From Pseudoduganella lurida (GTDB lineage Bacteria > Pseudomonadota > Gammaproteobacteria > Burkholderiales > Burkholderiaceae_D): 64,000 bases of DNA. The stretch is taken from positions 62,001-126,000 of the forward strand of contig NZ_VLLB01000012.1 in the NCBI RefSeq assembly GCF_007830455.1, written 5' to 3'. Positions 36,321 through 44,267 of the stretch are shown here, in pieces. The position numbers were made by a program, and so were the translations under genes. The notes beneath the pieces are model-generated. The model searched no databases and had not been told where the DNA came from. It was given only the letters and a program-made list of their open reading frames with translations. Each line of letters begins with the position of its first letter. Positions within the stretch are counted from its first letter, which is position 1.

Positions 36321-38033
36321 TCAGGCCTGGTTCTTTTTCGCGCTCTGCGGATTCAGGTTGGTGAGCCGGCCGCTTTCGGTGCCGGCCGTCTCGTCGATGA
36401 CGGCGTTGATCAGCGCGGGCCTGCCGGCGGCGATCGCTTCCTGCAGGGCGCCGGTGAGTTCTTCCGGCGTGGTGGCGTTGTAGCCGACGCCGCCAAATGC
36501 CTCGATCATCCTGTCGTAGCGGGCGTTCTTGACGAACACGGTGGGCGCGACATCCGCGCCGCCGGTGGGATTGACGTCCGTGCCGCGGTACACGCCGTTG
36601 TTGTTGAAGACGATCGTCGTCACCGGCAGCTGGTACCGGCAGATGGTTTCCAGCTCCATGCCGGAGAAGCCGAACGCGCTGTCGCCCTCCACCGCCACCA
36701 CCGGCTTGCCGCTGACGACGGCCGCGCCGATCGCATAGCCCATGCCGATGCCCATGATGCCCCAGGTGCCGGAGTCGAACCGCTTGCGGGGCTGGTACTG
36801 GTCGATGATGCTGCGTGCGTAGTCCAGCGTGTTGGCGCCTTCGTTGACGAGGTTGATGTCCGGGTGATCCTTCAGCACGTCGCGAATGGCCCGCAGCGCG
36901 CTATGAAAATTCATCGGTGCGGGATTCTTGTCCAGCAGCGCCGCCATCTTCGCCTGGTTGGTTTCCTTGCGCTCGGCGATCGCGCCCGTCCATTCGGCAT
37001 CCGGCGCGGTGATGCCGGCAGCATCCAGGCCACCGAGCAGCGCGGCGATGCAGGAGCCGATGTCGCCGATCAGCGGCGCGGCGATCGGCACGTTGCTGTC
37101 GATCTCGGTGGGCGAGATATCGATCTGCACGAATTGCTTCGGCTTGCCCCAGGTTTTACCTTTGCCATGCGCGAGCAGCCAGTTCAGGCGTGCGCCGACG
37201 AGCACCACCACGTCCGCCTCGGCCAGCACGAACGAGCGCGCCGCCGATGCGGACTGCGCATGCGTGTCGGGCAGCAGGCCCTTGGCCATCGACATCGGCA
37301 GGTAGGGGATGCCGGTGCGTTCGACGAAGGCGCGGATGTCGTCGTCGGCCTGCGCGTACGCGGCGCCTTTGCCGAGCAGGATCAGCGGCTTCTTCGCGCC
37401 CTTCAGCAGCGCGAGTGCGCGCTGCACGGCGTCCGGCGCGGGCAGCTGGCGCGGCACGGGATCGACCACCTTCAGCAGCGAGCGCTGGGCATGGCCCGCC
37501 TCGATCGTTTGCGCCAGCAATGCCGCCGGCAGGTCCAGGTACACGCCGCCGGGGCGGCCCGACACGGCGGCGCGAATCGCCCGCGCGACACCGATGCCGA
37601 TGTCCTCGGCCTTGTTGATGCGGTAGGCGGCCTTCGCATACGGCTTCGCGGCATTGAGCTGGTCCATCTCCTCGTAGTCGCCCTGCTGCAGGTCGACGAT
37701 CTCGCGCTCGCTGGAGCCGGAGATCAGGATCATCGGGAAGCAGTTGGTGGTGGCATTGGCCAGCGCCGTCAGGCCGTTCAGGAAGCCCGGTGCGGACACG
37801 GTCAGGCAGATGCCCGGCTTCTGCGTGATGAAGCCGGCGATGGCGGCGGCGTTGCCGGCGTTCTGCTCGTGGCGGAAGCCGATGAAGCGCAGCCCTTCGG
37901 CCTGGGCAAGCCGGGCGAGGTCCGTGATCGGGATGCCCACCAGGCCGAAGATGGTGTCGATGTCGTTCGCCTTCAGCGCATCGATCACCAGGTGGAAGCC
38001 GTCGGTGACGTCGACCGATTGGTTGTGTGTCAT
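36321..38033 (-). CDS. oxc: Oxalyl-CoA decarboxylase
   Basis: 570 residues from the ATG at 38033 with CCGGAG upstream; a longer frame from 38093 lacks a ribosome site and would cover the promoter. ThDP enzyme: catalytic Glu in [12 protein letters not shown], and the ThDP/Mg motif [30 protein letters not shown]. It converts oxalyl-CoA to formyl-CoA and CO2. Transcribed with frc and divergent from the Crp/Fnr gene across two FNR-like palindromes. Confidence 0.95.
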   Translation of the reverse strand: MTHNQSVDVTDGFHLVIDALKANDIDTIFGLVGIPITDLARLAQAEGLRFIGFRHEQNAGNAAAIAGFITQKPGICLTVSAPGFLNGLTALANATTNCFPMILISGSSEREIVDLQQGDYEEMDQLNAAKPYAKAAYRINKAEDIGIGVARAIRAAVSGRPGGVYLDLPAALLAQTIEAGHAQRSLLKVVDPVPRQLPAPDAVQRALALLKGAKKPLILLGKGAAYAQADDDIRAFVERTGIPYLPMSMAKGLLPDTHAQSASAARSFVLAEADVVVLVGARLNWLLAHGKGKTWGKPKQFVQIDISPTEIDSNVPIAAPLIGDIGSCIAALLGGLDAAGITAPDAEWTGAIAERKETNQAKMAALLDKNPAPMNFHSALRAIRDVLKDHPDINLVNEGANTLDYARSIIDQYQPRKRFDSGTWGIMGIGMGYAIGAAVVSGKPVVAVEGDSAFGFSGMELETICRYQLPVTTIVFNNNGVYRGTDVNPTGGADVAPTVFVKNARYDRMIEAFGGVGYNATTPEELTGALQEAIAAGRPALINAVIDETAGTESGRLTNLNPQSAKKNQA

Positions 38034-38088
38034 GGTTGTCTCCGGTTGTTGTGTCCGGGCGCCCGGCCAGCCGTCTCGCCCTGAATTC

Positions 38089-38132
38089 ATCATAGCGAGG
38101 CACCCTGATCGGGATCATTGACCGAGGTCAAT
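38089..38132 (-). promoter_or_regulatory. Class II Crp/Fnr-type promoter of oxc-frc
   Basis: TTGACCGAGGTCAA (38118-38131, flanked by A/T for a 6-bp arm) lies 23 bp upstream of a TATGAT -10 hexamer (38089-38094, minus strand), putting its centre near -41.5. A second FNR-like pair CTGAT-CGGG-ATCAT (38105-38118) adjoins it inside the promoter. The box is also about 50 bp from the start of the divergent Crp/Fnr gene. Matching boxes occur at 42711 and 51236. Confidence 0.68.
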
Positions 38133-38175
38133 TTTCGCCGCATGATGTGTGGACTCCTGCAAAAGCCGGTTCGCC

Positions 38176-38784
38176 ATGACCCTCATCGCCAATCACCCGG
38201 AACGCAACATCATTCGCGTGCAGCTGAAGCAGAACATCGTGCTCAAGGCGTTGCGCGACAGCGAAATGGCCGCGCTCGAGCCCTACCTCACCGTCGTCAA
38301 TCACCAGAAGGGCGACCTGCTGATGAACCAGGGCGTGTACGAGATGGAGCAGTACTTCATCCTGGACGGCATCCTGAAACGCCAGGTCACCAACCACGAA
38401 GCGCGCGAGATGATCCTGCGCTTTTCCGCCGAACGCGATATCGAAACGAGCTACGCGGCGTGGTGCCTGAAGAAGCCCACGCCCTACAGCATCGTGTGCA
38501 TGACGAAGGCGCGCGTGGCCAGCATGCCGCTTACGCAATGGGTCGATTTCCTGCAGAGCCACAGCACCGTCAAGCAGGCGTTCGAGCACGAGGTGATGAA
38601 CCTCATGAGCGGCATCATGGCGCACACCATCACGCTGCACCTGCTCGATGCGCCGGGCCGCGTGCACCGCTTCGTGCGCAAGCATCCCGAGCTGTTCGAA
38701 CGGCTGCCGAAGAAGGAACTGGCCTCCTACCTGAACCTGTCGCCGGAAACGCTCAGCCGGCTGAAACACCAGGGCAAGATCTGA
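38176..38784 (+). CDS. Crp/Fnr-family regulator, proposed oxalate regulator
   Basis: 202 residues from the ATG at 38176; a GTG at 38149 in frame is the alternative, and neither has a good ribosome site. A cNMP-binding-like beta-roll fills residues 20-120, without the Arg-Ser pair of CRP for cAMP and without the FNR cysteine cluster. HTH near the end: ELASYLNLSPETLSRLK, with E191, S194 and R195 in the FNR E-x-x-S-R arrangement that reads TTGA half-sites. The protein stops 7 residues after this helix, so the C-terminal wing is short or missing. Confidence 0.82.
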   Translation: MTLIANHPERNIIRVQLKQNIVLKALRDSEMAALEPYLTVVNHQKGDLLMNQGVYEMEQYFILDGILKRQVTNHEAREMILRFSAERDIETSYAAWCLKKPTPYSIVCMTKARVASMPLTQWVDFLQSHSTVKQAFEHEVMNLMSGIMAHTITLHLLDAPGRVHRFVRKHPELFERLPKKELASYLNLSPETLSRLKHQGKI

Positions 38785-38894
38785 CACTGGTGGTTTTTTG
38801 CACCGCACAGGCAAAAATATTTTTTGCTGCATTTTTGAGCGATTTCTCATAGACAGATATTCACGCCTAAAATATCTACTATCAGTTACTCCAA

Positions 38895-38923
38895 TTGGAA
38901 ACGCCGTACGACGTCCTTATAAT
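38895..38923 (+). promoter_or_regulatory. Sigma70 promoter of the 48-residue small gene
   Basis: TTGGAA (38895-38900), a 17-bp spacer and a perfect TATAAT (38918-38923), giving a start near 38930 and a 35-nt leader. An inverted repeat AGATATT-N9-AATATCT (38855-38877) is centred about 64 bp before that start, where an activator could bind. The surroundings are clearly AT-rich compared with the rest of the window. Confidence 0.72.
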
Positions 38924-38964
38924 CAAGGACATACGTTATTTCACCTTTCCTGAGGAGTTGCAAA

Positions 38965-39111
38965 ATGAACGGTTTCACCAACGCCGCAGCGCAGCAATCC
39001 ACCCCGTCCTTCTCGTTCGCCAGCCTGATCGCCGCCCTCTTCCAGCTCAAGCTGCGCGACAAGCTGAGCGCCGCCAACCGCGACGACGGCGCCCACACCT
39101 GGGGCATGTAA
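38965..39111 (+). CDS. Unrecognised 48-residue small protein
   Basis: ATG at 38965 with GAGGAG 8-13 bases upstream, stop at 39109-39111. The protein starts MNGFTNAAAQQSTPSFSFAS, then an amphipathic helix (LIAALFQLKLRDKLSAA) and a polar tail ending DGAHTWGM. No cysteine and no signal peptide. Codons follow the GC-rich habit of real genes here. It has its own promoter and a terminator 32 bp after the stop, so the unit is about 250 nt. Function unknown; membrane-associating peptide or small regulator are possibilities, and the RNA itself could be the active product. Confidence 0.6.
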   Translation: MNGFTNAAAQQSTPSFSFASLIAALFQLKLRDKLSAANRDDGAHTWGM

Positions 39112-39142
39112 GCAGCCTCCCGCAGCACCCGCAGTACCCACG

Positions 39143-39183
39143 ACGCACCGTCGGCTCCACCGCCGCCGGTGCGTTGGTTTTTC
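39143..39183 (+). terminator. Intrinsic terminator of the small-protein gene
   Basis: 8-bp perfect stem ACGCACCG (39143-39150) / CGGTGCGT (39167-39174) followed by TGGTTTTTC. It also touches the end of the convergent panE-like gene (stop 39183), but in that direction there is no U-run. Confidence 0.72.
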
Positions 39184-40199
39184 TACGCCGCGACCGCCGC
39201 CTGCAGCCGCACCCCGCCCCGCGCTTCCGCCATCGACTGCTCCAGCAGCTTGACCAGCGCATAGGCCGAATCGATGTGTGGCGTGGACGTGTCGGTCAGC
39301 CGCCCCAGCTCGATCACCGAACCCACCAGCGCATCGATCTCCGGTCCCCGCCCCGCTTCCACATCCTGCAGCATCGAGGTCTTGTGCTTGCCCACCTTCT
39401 CGGCGCCGGCGATGCGGCGCTCCAGCGAGACGCGGAACGTGATGCCCAGCTTGTGCGCCACCGCTTCGGCCTCGCGCATCATGTTCGCCGCCAAGTTGCG
39501 CGCCAGCGGGTGCTGGCAGATGTCCACCAGCGTGGAATGCGCCAGCGCACTGATCGGATTGAACGACAGGTTCCCCCACAGCTTCAGCCAGATCTCCGCG
39601 CGGATATCGTCCAGCACCGGCGACTTGAAGCCTGCGTGCTCGAAGCAGGCCGCCACCTGCGCGATGCGTTCGCTGCTGCTGCCATCGAGCTCGCCCAGCG
39701 GAAAGCGGTTGCCCTCGATGTGGCGGATGACGCCCGGCGCCACCAGCTCCGCGGCCGGATAGACCACGCAGCCGATCACGCGCGCTGGCGGAATGCGCCG
39801 CGCCTGTTCGCCATCGGCGTCCACGCTCGTCACCGCGCGCCCTTCGAAGGCGCCCCCATGGCGGTGGAAGTACCAGAACGGTATGCCGTTCTGCATCGTC
39901 ACCACGACGGTCTGCGGCCCGAACAGCTGGCCGATGCGCGGCGCCACGTCGGCCACCTGGTGGGCCTTCATCGCCAGCACCACCACGTCCTGCGCTCCCG
40001 CCTCGTCGTAGTCGTTGGTGGCCTTCACGTGCGTGGCCACGTGCTCCGTTCCATCCGTCTCGACCAGGCGGATGCCCCGCGCGCGGATGGCCTCCAGGTT
40101 CGCGCCGCGCACGATGAACGTCACCTCCTCGCCGGCCAGCGCCAGCCGCGCGCCCACCAGCCCGCCGATCGCGCCGGCACCGATCACTGCGATCTTCAT
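39183..40199 (-). CDS. panE2: Ketopantoate-reductase family enzyme, probable oxalyl-CoA reductase (PanE2 type)
   Basis: 338 residues. N-terminal NADPH Rossmann motif AVIGAGAIGGLVGARL, the VVTMQNGIP segment, and the family's lysine/asparagine motif WLKLWGNLSFNPISAL. The family's usual job is pantoate synthesis, but in Methylobacterium extorquens a homologue (PanE2) reduces oxalyl-CoA to glyoxylate. Here the gene lies in an oxalate island with frc, oxc, oxlT and the glyoxylate-using gcl-hyi-glxR genes, which favours that role. Function by context, not by residues. Last gene of the oxlT-FAH-panE2 run. Confidence 0.72.
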   Translation of the reverse strand: MKIAVIGAGAIGGLVGARLALAGEEVTFIVRGANLEAIRARGIRLVETDGTEHVATHVKATNDYDEAGAQDVVVLAMKAHQVADVAPRIGQLFGPQTVVVTMQNGIPFWYFHRHGGAFEGRAVTSVDADGEQARRIPPARVIGCVVYPAAELVAPGVIRHIEGNRFPLGELDGSSSERIAQVAACFEHAGFKSPVLDDIRAEIWLKLWGNLSFNPISALAHSTLVDICQHPLARNLAANMMREAEAVAHKLGITFRVSLERRIAGAEKVGKHKTSMLQDVEAGRGPEIDALVGSVIELGRLTDTSTPHIDSAYALVKLLEQSMAEARGGVRLQAAVAA

Positions 40200-40216
40200 G
40201 ACACACCTCTCAAGGT

Positions 40217-40984
40217 TTACTCGAAACGGTTGCTGAGCGTGCCGATGCCGTCGATCTCGACGGCGATCGTGCTGCCGGGGCGCATCGAGCCCACGCCGAT
40301 CGACGTGCCGCACAGCAGCAGGTCGCCCGGTTCCAATGTCATGTCCTGCGAGATTTTGCTGACCAGCTCCGCCACGGAAAACACCATGTCGTTGACGGGA
40401 TAGTCCTGCCGCACCTCGCCGTTCAGGATCGTGCGCACGACCAGCATCGCCGGATTCAGCCCGGTGGCGATCATGGGGCCGAACGGGCAGAACGTGTCGA
40501 AGCCCTTGGCCCGCACCCACTGCGGAAAGGTAGGATCGCGGCCGATGATCTCGTTGACGGTCACGTCGTTCGCGCAGGTGTAGCCGAAGATGTGGTCGGG
40601 CGCGCTCTCCACGCTCACGCCGCTGCAGCGGCGGCCGATCACGATGGCCAGCTCGCCTTCGAACGCCACCTTGGCCTCCACGCGCGGTTTGCGGATCGTG
40701 CCCCCTGGCGCCAGATACGAATTCGCCGGCTTCATTAAGTACAGGGGCTCGGCCGGCGGTGCGAGACCCAGCTTCTGCCCCAGCGCATGGTAGTTGTTCC
40801 ACATCGCCAGCACCTTGCCCGGCACGACGGGCGTCAGCAGCGTCACCTCCGGCAGGGCGATGGCGATGTCCGTGCGGCTCGGGCTGTCAAACATGTCGCC
40901 CTTGAAGACGCGGATCTTGTCGCCTTCCAGCGTGCCGAAGCGCACCGTGTCGAGATGCAGGAAGCGTATCCAGTGCTGGACCAT
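40217..40984 (-). CDS. Fumarylacetoacetate-hydrolase-family protein
   Basis: 255 residues from the ATG at 40984 with CCCGGAG upstream. The C-terminal FAH fold is clear: FEGELAIVIGRRCSGVS, GYTCANDVTVNE, FDTFCPFGPMIATG, and the E/D metal ligands in those stretches. Members split or isomerise acyl-pyruvates or decarboxylate oxaloacetate. Lies between oxlT and the panE-like gene (17 bp from the latter). A link to oxalate, such as making or removing oxaloacetate, is only a guess. Confidence 0.75.
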   Translation of the reverse strand: MVQHWIRFLHLDTVRFGTLEGDKIRVFKGDMFDSPSRTDIAIALPEVTLLTPVVPGKVLAMWNNYHALGQKLGLAPPAEPLYLMKPANSYLAPGGTIRKPRVEAKVAFEGELAIVIGRRCSGVSVESAPDHIFGYTCANDVTVNEIIGRDPTFPQWVRAKGFDTFCPFGPMIATGLNPAMLVVRTILNGEVRQDYPVNDMVFSVAELVSKISQDMTLEPGDLLLCGTSIGVGSMRPGSTIAVEIDGIGTLSNRFE

Positions 40985-41017
40985 GGCGGCACTCCGGGGA
41001 TTGAAAAGGAAAAGGAG

Positions 41018-41045
41018 GCGCGTGCGGGGGGCTAACCGCACGCGC
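41018..41045 (-). terminator. Hairpin between oxlT and the FAH gene
   Basis: Perfect 10-bp stem GCGCGTGCGG / CCGCACGCGC with an 8-nt loop, followed on the minus strand by the pyrimidine run CTCCTTTTCCTTTTC. It begins 9 bp after the oxlT stop and ends 34 bp before the FAH start, so it probably lowers read-through rather than stopping it, or stabilises the oxlT message. Confidence 0.55.
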
Positions 41046-41054
41046 GGGATGACA

Positions 41055-42401
41055 TCAGTTGACCAGCCGCGCGCCGGCCGGCGTGCCGGCCGCGCCGGGC
41101 ACCGTGCCCTCGACTTCCACGCTGACCTGGCCATTGGCCTGCTCGATGAAGCGCTTGCGCATCGGTTTCAGCACCCACCACGCCATCACGGCCGCCACCG
41201 CGTTCATGCCGCAGCCGATGAAGAACACCGCCTCCCAGCTGCCGGTGGCCGCCATGATCACGCTGGAGATCGGCACGAAGATCGAGGCCGTGCCTTTCGC
41301 CGTGTACATCAGGCCCGCGTTGCCCGCCGCGTTGCGGGTGCCGAAGGTGTCGGCCGTGGTGGCCGGGAACAGGCTGTAGATCTCGCCCCAGGCAAAGAAC
41401 ACCAGGCCGGTGAGGATGACGAACATGATCGGGTCGCGGCCGAAGTAGTACAGCAGCAGGATGCCCACCGATTCCAGCGCGAAGGCGATGAACATGGTCT
41501 TCTCGCGGCCGATCTGGTCGGACACCCAGCCGAAGAACGGGCGCGTCAGGCCGTTCAGTACGCGGTCGATGGCAAGGGCAAACGTCAGTGCCGGCAGCAC
41601 CATGCCCATCACGTTGAACTTCACGCCGTCGATGGCGAAGTCCTTGGCGATCGGCCCCATCTGCGCGGTAGCCATCAGGCCGCCGGCCGCCACCAGCACG
41701 AACATCGTGTACATCACCCAGAACACGGGCTTCTTCACCATCTGCGATGGCGTGTAGTCCGCCGTGGTCTGCAGCACGTTGGGGTTCTTCTTCTTCGCGA
41801 CCCTGGCGGCATTGTGCGGCGGCCGCGCCATCATCAGCGCCAGCAGGATCACCACGAGGCCCTGGCCGATGCCGAAGTAGAGGAAAGTGTCCTGGTAGCC
41901 GCGGCTCTCGATCATCGCCGAGATGGGGATGATCGTGGCGGCCGAACCCGCGCCGAAGCCGGCTGCCGTGAGGCCGGCGGCCAGGCCGCGCCGGTCCGGG
42001 AACCATTTCAGCGCCGAGCCCACGCAGGTACCGTACACGGCACCGGCACCGATGCCGCTGATGGCGGCTGCCACGTACAGCACGAACAGCGTGGAGGCGA
42101 ACGAGTTCATCACCCAGCCGATCGCGCACAGCAGGCCGCCGAACAGCACCACGGGCCGCGGGCCCCATTTGTCGACGGCCCAGCCCTCGATCGGCACCAG
42201 CCACGTTTCGGTCAGGATGAAGATGGTGAAGGCTACCTGGATGGCCGCCTTCGACCAGCCATGCGCTTCGGATAAAGGATTGACGAACAGGGTCCAGCCG
42301 TACTGCAGGTTGGCGATCATCGCCATGCAGATGATGCCCATCACCAGCTGCAGCCAGCGGAACGACGCTGGCCTGTCGGATATCGATGCCTCGGTTTTCA
42401 T
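41055..42401 (-). CDS. oxlT: MFS oxalate:formate antiporter
   Basis: 448 residues, 12 spans. OxlT-type features: NLQYGWTLFVNPL in helix 1, GWAVDKWGPRP loop, GIGAGAVYGTCVGSALKWFPDRRGLAAG, and a positive residue in a late helix. It exchanges external oxalate for internal formate. Start after AAGGGAGACATTGC. The 371-bp gap upstream (42402-42772) contains a possible 37-residue reading frame, a FNR-like promoter box and a GC palindrome at 42629-42644. Confidence 0.88.
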   Translation of the reverse strand: MKTEASISDRPASFRWLQLVMGIICMAMIANLQYGWTLFVNPLSEAHGWSKAAIQVAFTIFILTETWLVPIEGWAVDKWGPRPVVLFGGLLCAIGWVMNSFASTLFVLYVAAAISGIGAGAVYGTCVGSALKWFPDRRGLAAGLTAAGFGAGSAATIIPISAMIESRGYQDTFLYFGIGQGLVVILLALMMARPPHNAARVAKKKNPNVLQTTADYTPSQMVKKPVFWVMYTMFVLVAAGGLMATAQMGPIAKDFAIDGVKFNVMGMVLPALTFALAIDRVLNGLTRPFFGWVSDQIGREKTMFIAFALESVGILLLYYFGRDPIMFVILTGLVFFAWGEIYSLFPATTADTFGTRNAAGNAGLMYTAKGTASIFVPISSVIMAATGSWEAVFFIGCGMNAVAAVMAWWVLKPMRKRFIEQANGQVSVEVEGTVPGAAGTPAGARLVN

Positions 42402-42449
42402 GCAATGTCTCCCTTGGATTTTTTTGATGCCGTCGGTCGTGCCGTGCTG

Positions 42450-42563
42450 TCAGGCCCGTGCTGTCCTCCGGGCCGCGAGGCGGTCGATGACGGGCGGGCC
42501 GGCGGCATGCGCCAGGGGGTGGGGGCTGGCGGGGCGGGCGATGCCGCGGTGCGGGTTGCTCAT
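42450..42563 (-). CDS. Possible 37-residue leader peptide upstream of oxlT
   Basis: ATG at 42563 with CAGGAG 9 bases upstream and a stop 48 bp before oxlT. The peptide is proline-, alanine- and arginine-rich (MSNPHRGIARPASPHPLAHA...), with no recognised domain. The ribosome site is as good as those of neighbouring genes, which is the main support. Could be a translated leader, or chance. Confidence 0.35.
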   Translation of the reverse strand: MSNPHRGIARPASPHPLAHAAGPPVIDRLAARRTARA

Positions 42564-42682
42564 GACCTGGTCTCCTGATGGGGTTCACGATAGCTACCGA
42601 AGGACTCTGGAACCGTGTTTTTCGCGCCGCCGGCCGGGGCCGGCATGTGGCATCGCTTATGTAAAGTTCAACAGATGGGGCG

Positions 42683-42724
42683 ATTGTGGAAGAACGGTTT
42701 TCGCAGTTCCTTGACCGCGGTTAA
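42683..42724 (-). promoter_or_regulatory. Class II Crp/Fnr-type promoter of the oxlT transcript
   Basis: TTGACCGCGGTTAA (42711-42724) stands 22 bp from a CACAAT -10-like hexamer (42683-42688, minus strand). On the minus strand the 16-mer CTTAACCGCGGTCAAG is identical to the one before the second frc. The predicted transcript has a leader of about 270 nt that includes the 37-residue frame. Confidence 0.6.
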
Positions 42725-42772
42725 GATTCGAAAATTCGCCGCATGCGTGCTGCAACTGCCCGGGATCCGGCT

Positions 42773-43096
42773 TCACGCGCCGATCTGCCGCTGCTGCAGT
42801 TCGCGCCAGTCGATCGCGGCACCGGGGTTGCCGGCCGCCGCCATCTGCGCGGCGCAGCGTGCCTTCGCAGCCAGGATCGCATCGACGAGGAAGTCGGCGT
42901 CGTACGCGGCCAGCAGGTGCGGCTGGTGCCGCGTCAGGTACTCGCGCACGCAGCTGCGCTCGGCGCCGGCACCGCCGCCAGGCAGGTGCGCGGCATCCCA
43001 GAACCAGCTCAGGCCCAGCTCGTGGAAGGCGGCGTTCCACGCATTGCATTCGGCGTCGGCCGGCCGGGCCTCCGCCCCACTGCTGGTGATCGTCAT
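42773..43096 (-). CDS. Hypothetical 107-residue protein
   Basis: ATG at 43096 with CTGGAG upstream. Acidic to neutral, helical, with ECNAWNAAFHELGLSWFWDA near the start and two cysteines after it (ERSCVREYLTRHQPH, AKARCAAQM). No signal peptide or membrane span. I do not recognise it. Divergent from a LysR gene and on the same strand as oxlT, but a separate promoter lies between them. Confidence 0.6.
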   Translation of the reverse strand: MTITSSGAEARPADAECNAWNAAFHELGLSWFWDAAHLPGGGAGAERSCVREYLTRHQPHLLAAYDADFLVDAILAAKARCAAQMAAAGNPGAAIDWRELQQRQIGA

Positions 43097-43224
43097 GGCG
43101 TTTTCTCCAGTTGTTGTGTGGTGCTGTGGATCCATCGTAAGCCGGCGAGACGATTAGTAAAAGTTAAAGTTTTTAGGGATAATCATTCAGCATCGTTGAT
43201 GATTCGACCGGCCGGGAGGACACC

Positions 43225-44145
43225 ATGCGCAACGCCACGCTGCGCCAGCTGAAGGCATTCGAAGCCGTCGCCCGTCACCTGAGTTTCTCGCGCGCCGCCG
43301 AGGAACTGCACCTGACGCAGCCGGCCGTCTCGACGCAGATCCGCACGCTGGAAGGCCACGTGGGCGTCACCCTGTTCGAGCAGCTGGGCAAGAAGACCTA
43401 CCTGACCCAGGCGGGCACCGAGCTGCTGCAGTTCTGCCGCGCGATCATCGGCCAGTTCGAGGCGGCCGAAATGGCGATGGAGCAGTTCCGCGGCATTGCC
43501 GGCGGCCGGCTGAACGTGGCCGTGATCAGCGCCGGCGATTACTTCTTCCCGCAGCTGATGGTGGCCTTCGCGCGGCGCCATCCCGGCGTGCAGCTGAACC
43601 TCACCGTGCACAACCGCGAGGAGCTGCTCGGCCAGCTGGCGGCCAACCGCACGGACCTGGCCGTGATGGTGCGCCCGCCGGCCGAACCGGGCACGCGCAA
43701 CGATGCGTTCGCGCCGCACCCTTACGTGATCGTGGCGGCGCCCGACCATCCGCTGGCCGGCCGTGGCCGCATCGGCATGGACGAACTGCTGCGCCACCCG
43801 TTCGTGGTGCGCGAGCGCGGTTCGGACACATGGCACTCGATGGAGGATGCGTTCGGCACGCGCCTGGACGAAGTGCCGGTGGCGATGGAAATCCGCAGCA
43901 CCGAGACCATCAAGCAGGCCGTCATCGCCGGCATCGGCGTCGGCTTCCTGTCGGCGCACACGATCGGGCGCGAGGTGGCGTCGGGGAGCCTCGTCGTGCT
44001 GCCCGTGGACGGCTTCCCGCTGATGCTGCACTGGTACGTGGTGCATCGCGTCGAGAAGCGCCTGCCGCCGGTCGCGAGCGCGTTCCGGCAGTTTCTGCTG
44101 GACGAAGGGGCGGAGCGGATCGCAGCGCTCATTCCGACGGCGTGA
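43225..44145 (+). CDS. LysR regulator (CbbR-like)
   Basis: 306 residues, start after GGGAGGACACC. HTH LSFSRAAEELHLTQPAVSTQIRTLEGHVGVTLFEQ; effector domain RLNVAVISAGDYFFPQLM and VHNREELLGQLAANRTDLAVM follows the CbbR subgroup that responds to central C1/C2 metabolites. Placed between the oxlT unit and the glyoxylate operon, so it may tune carbon assimilation. Inverted AATCAT/ATGATT arms lie in the upstream gap at about 43183-43207. Confidence 0.85.
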   Translation: MRNATLRQLKAFEAVARHLSFSRAAEELHLTQPAVSTQIRTLEGHVGVTLFEQLGKKTYLTQAGTELLQFCRAIIGQFEAAEMAMEQFRGIAGGRLNVAVISAGDYFFPQLMVAFARRHPGVQLNLTVHNREELLGQLAANRTDLAVMVRPPAEPGTRNDAFAPHPYVIVAAPDHPLAGRGRIGMDELLRHPFVVRERGSDTWHSMEDAFGTRLDEVPVAMEIRSTETIKQAVIAGIGVGFLSAHTIGREVASGSLVVLPVDGFPLMLHWYVVHRVEKRLPPVASAFRQFLLDEGAERIAALIPTA

Positions 44146-44267
44146 CGGGTCAGGCAAGCGGATGGCGTTATCAGGTCCCGCGGCCACGGCACCGCATGAC
44201 GCCGCCGCGTACCGGCAGTGCTGGCAGCAATCGATCCGCGCCCTGTCAGCACGGCATCAGCGTCCGA

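Noticed and set aside
36321-38033. oxc as an acetolactate synthase
   Set aside because: Coupling with frc, length 570 and overall match to oxalyl-CoA decarboxylase make Oxc far more likely.
38811-38827. GCAAAAA-TAT-TTTTTGC palindrome as an intrinsic terminator of the Crp/Fnr gene
   Set aside because: The stem is almost all A-T and too weak to terminate; it is more likely part of the AT-rich upstream region of the small gene.
42629-42644. GCCGGCC-GG-GGCCGGC palindrome as a terminator
   Set aside because: No U-run on either side; GC-rich palindromes arise by chance at this base composition.
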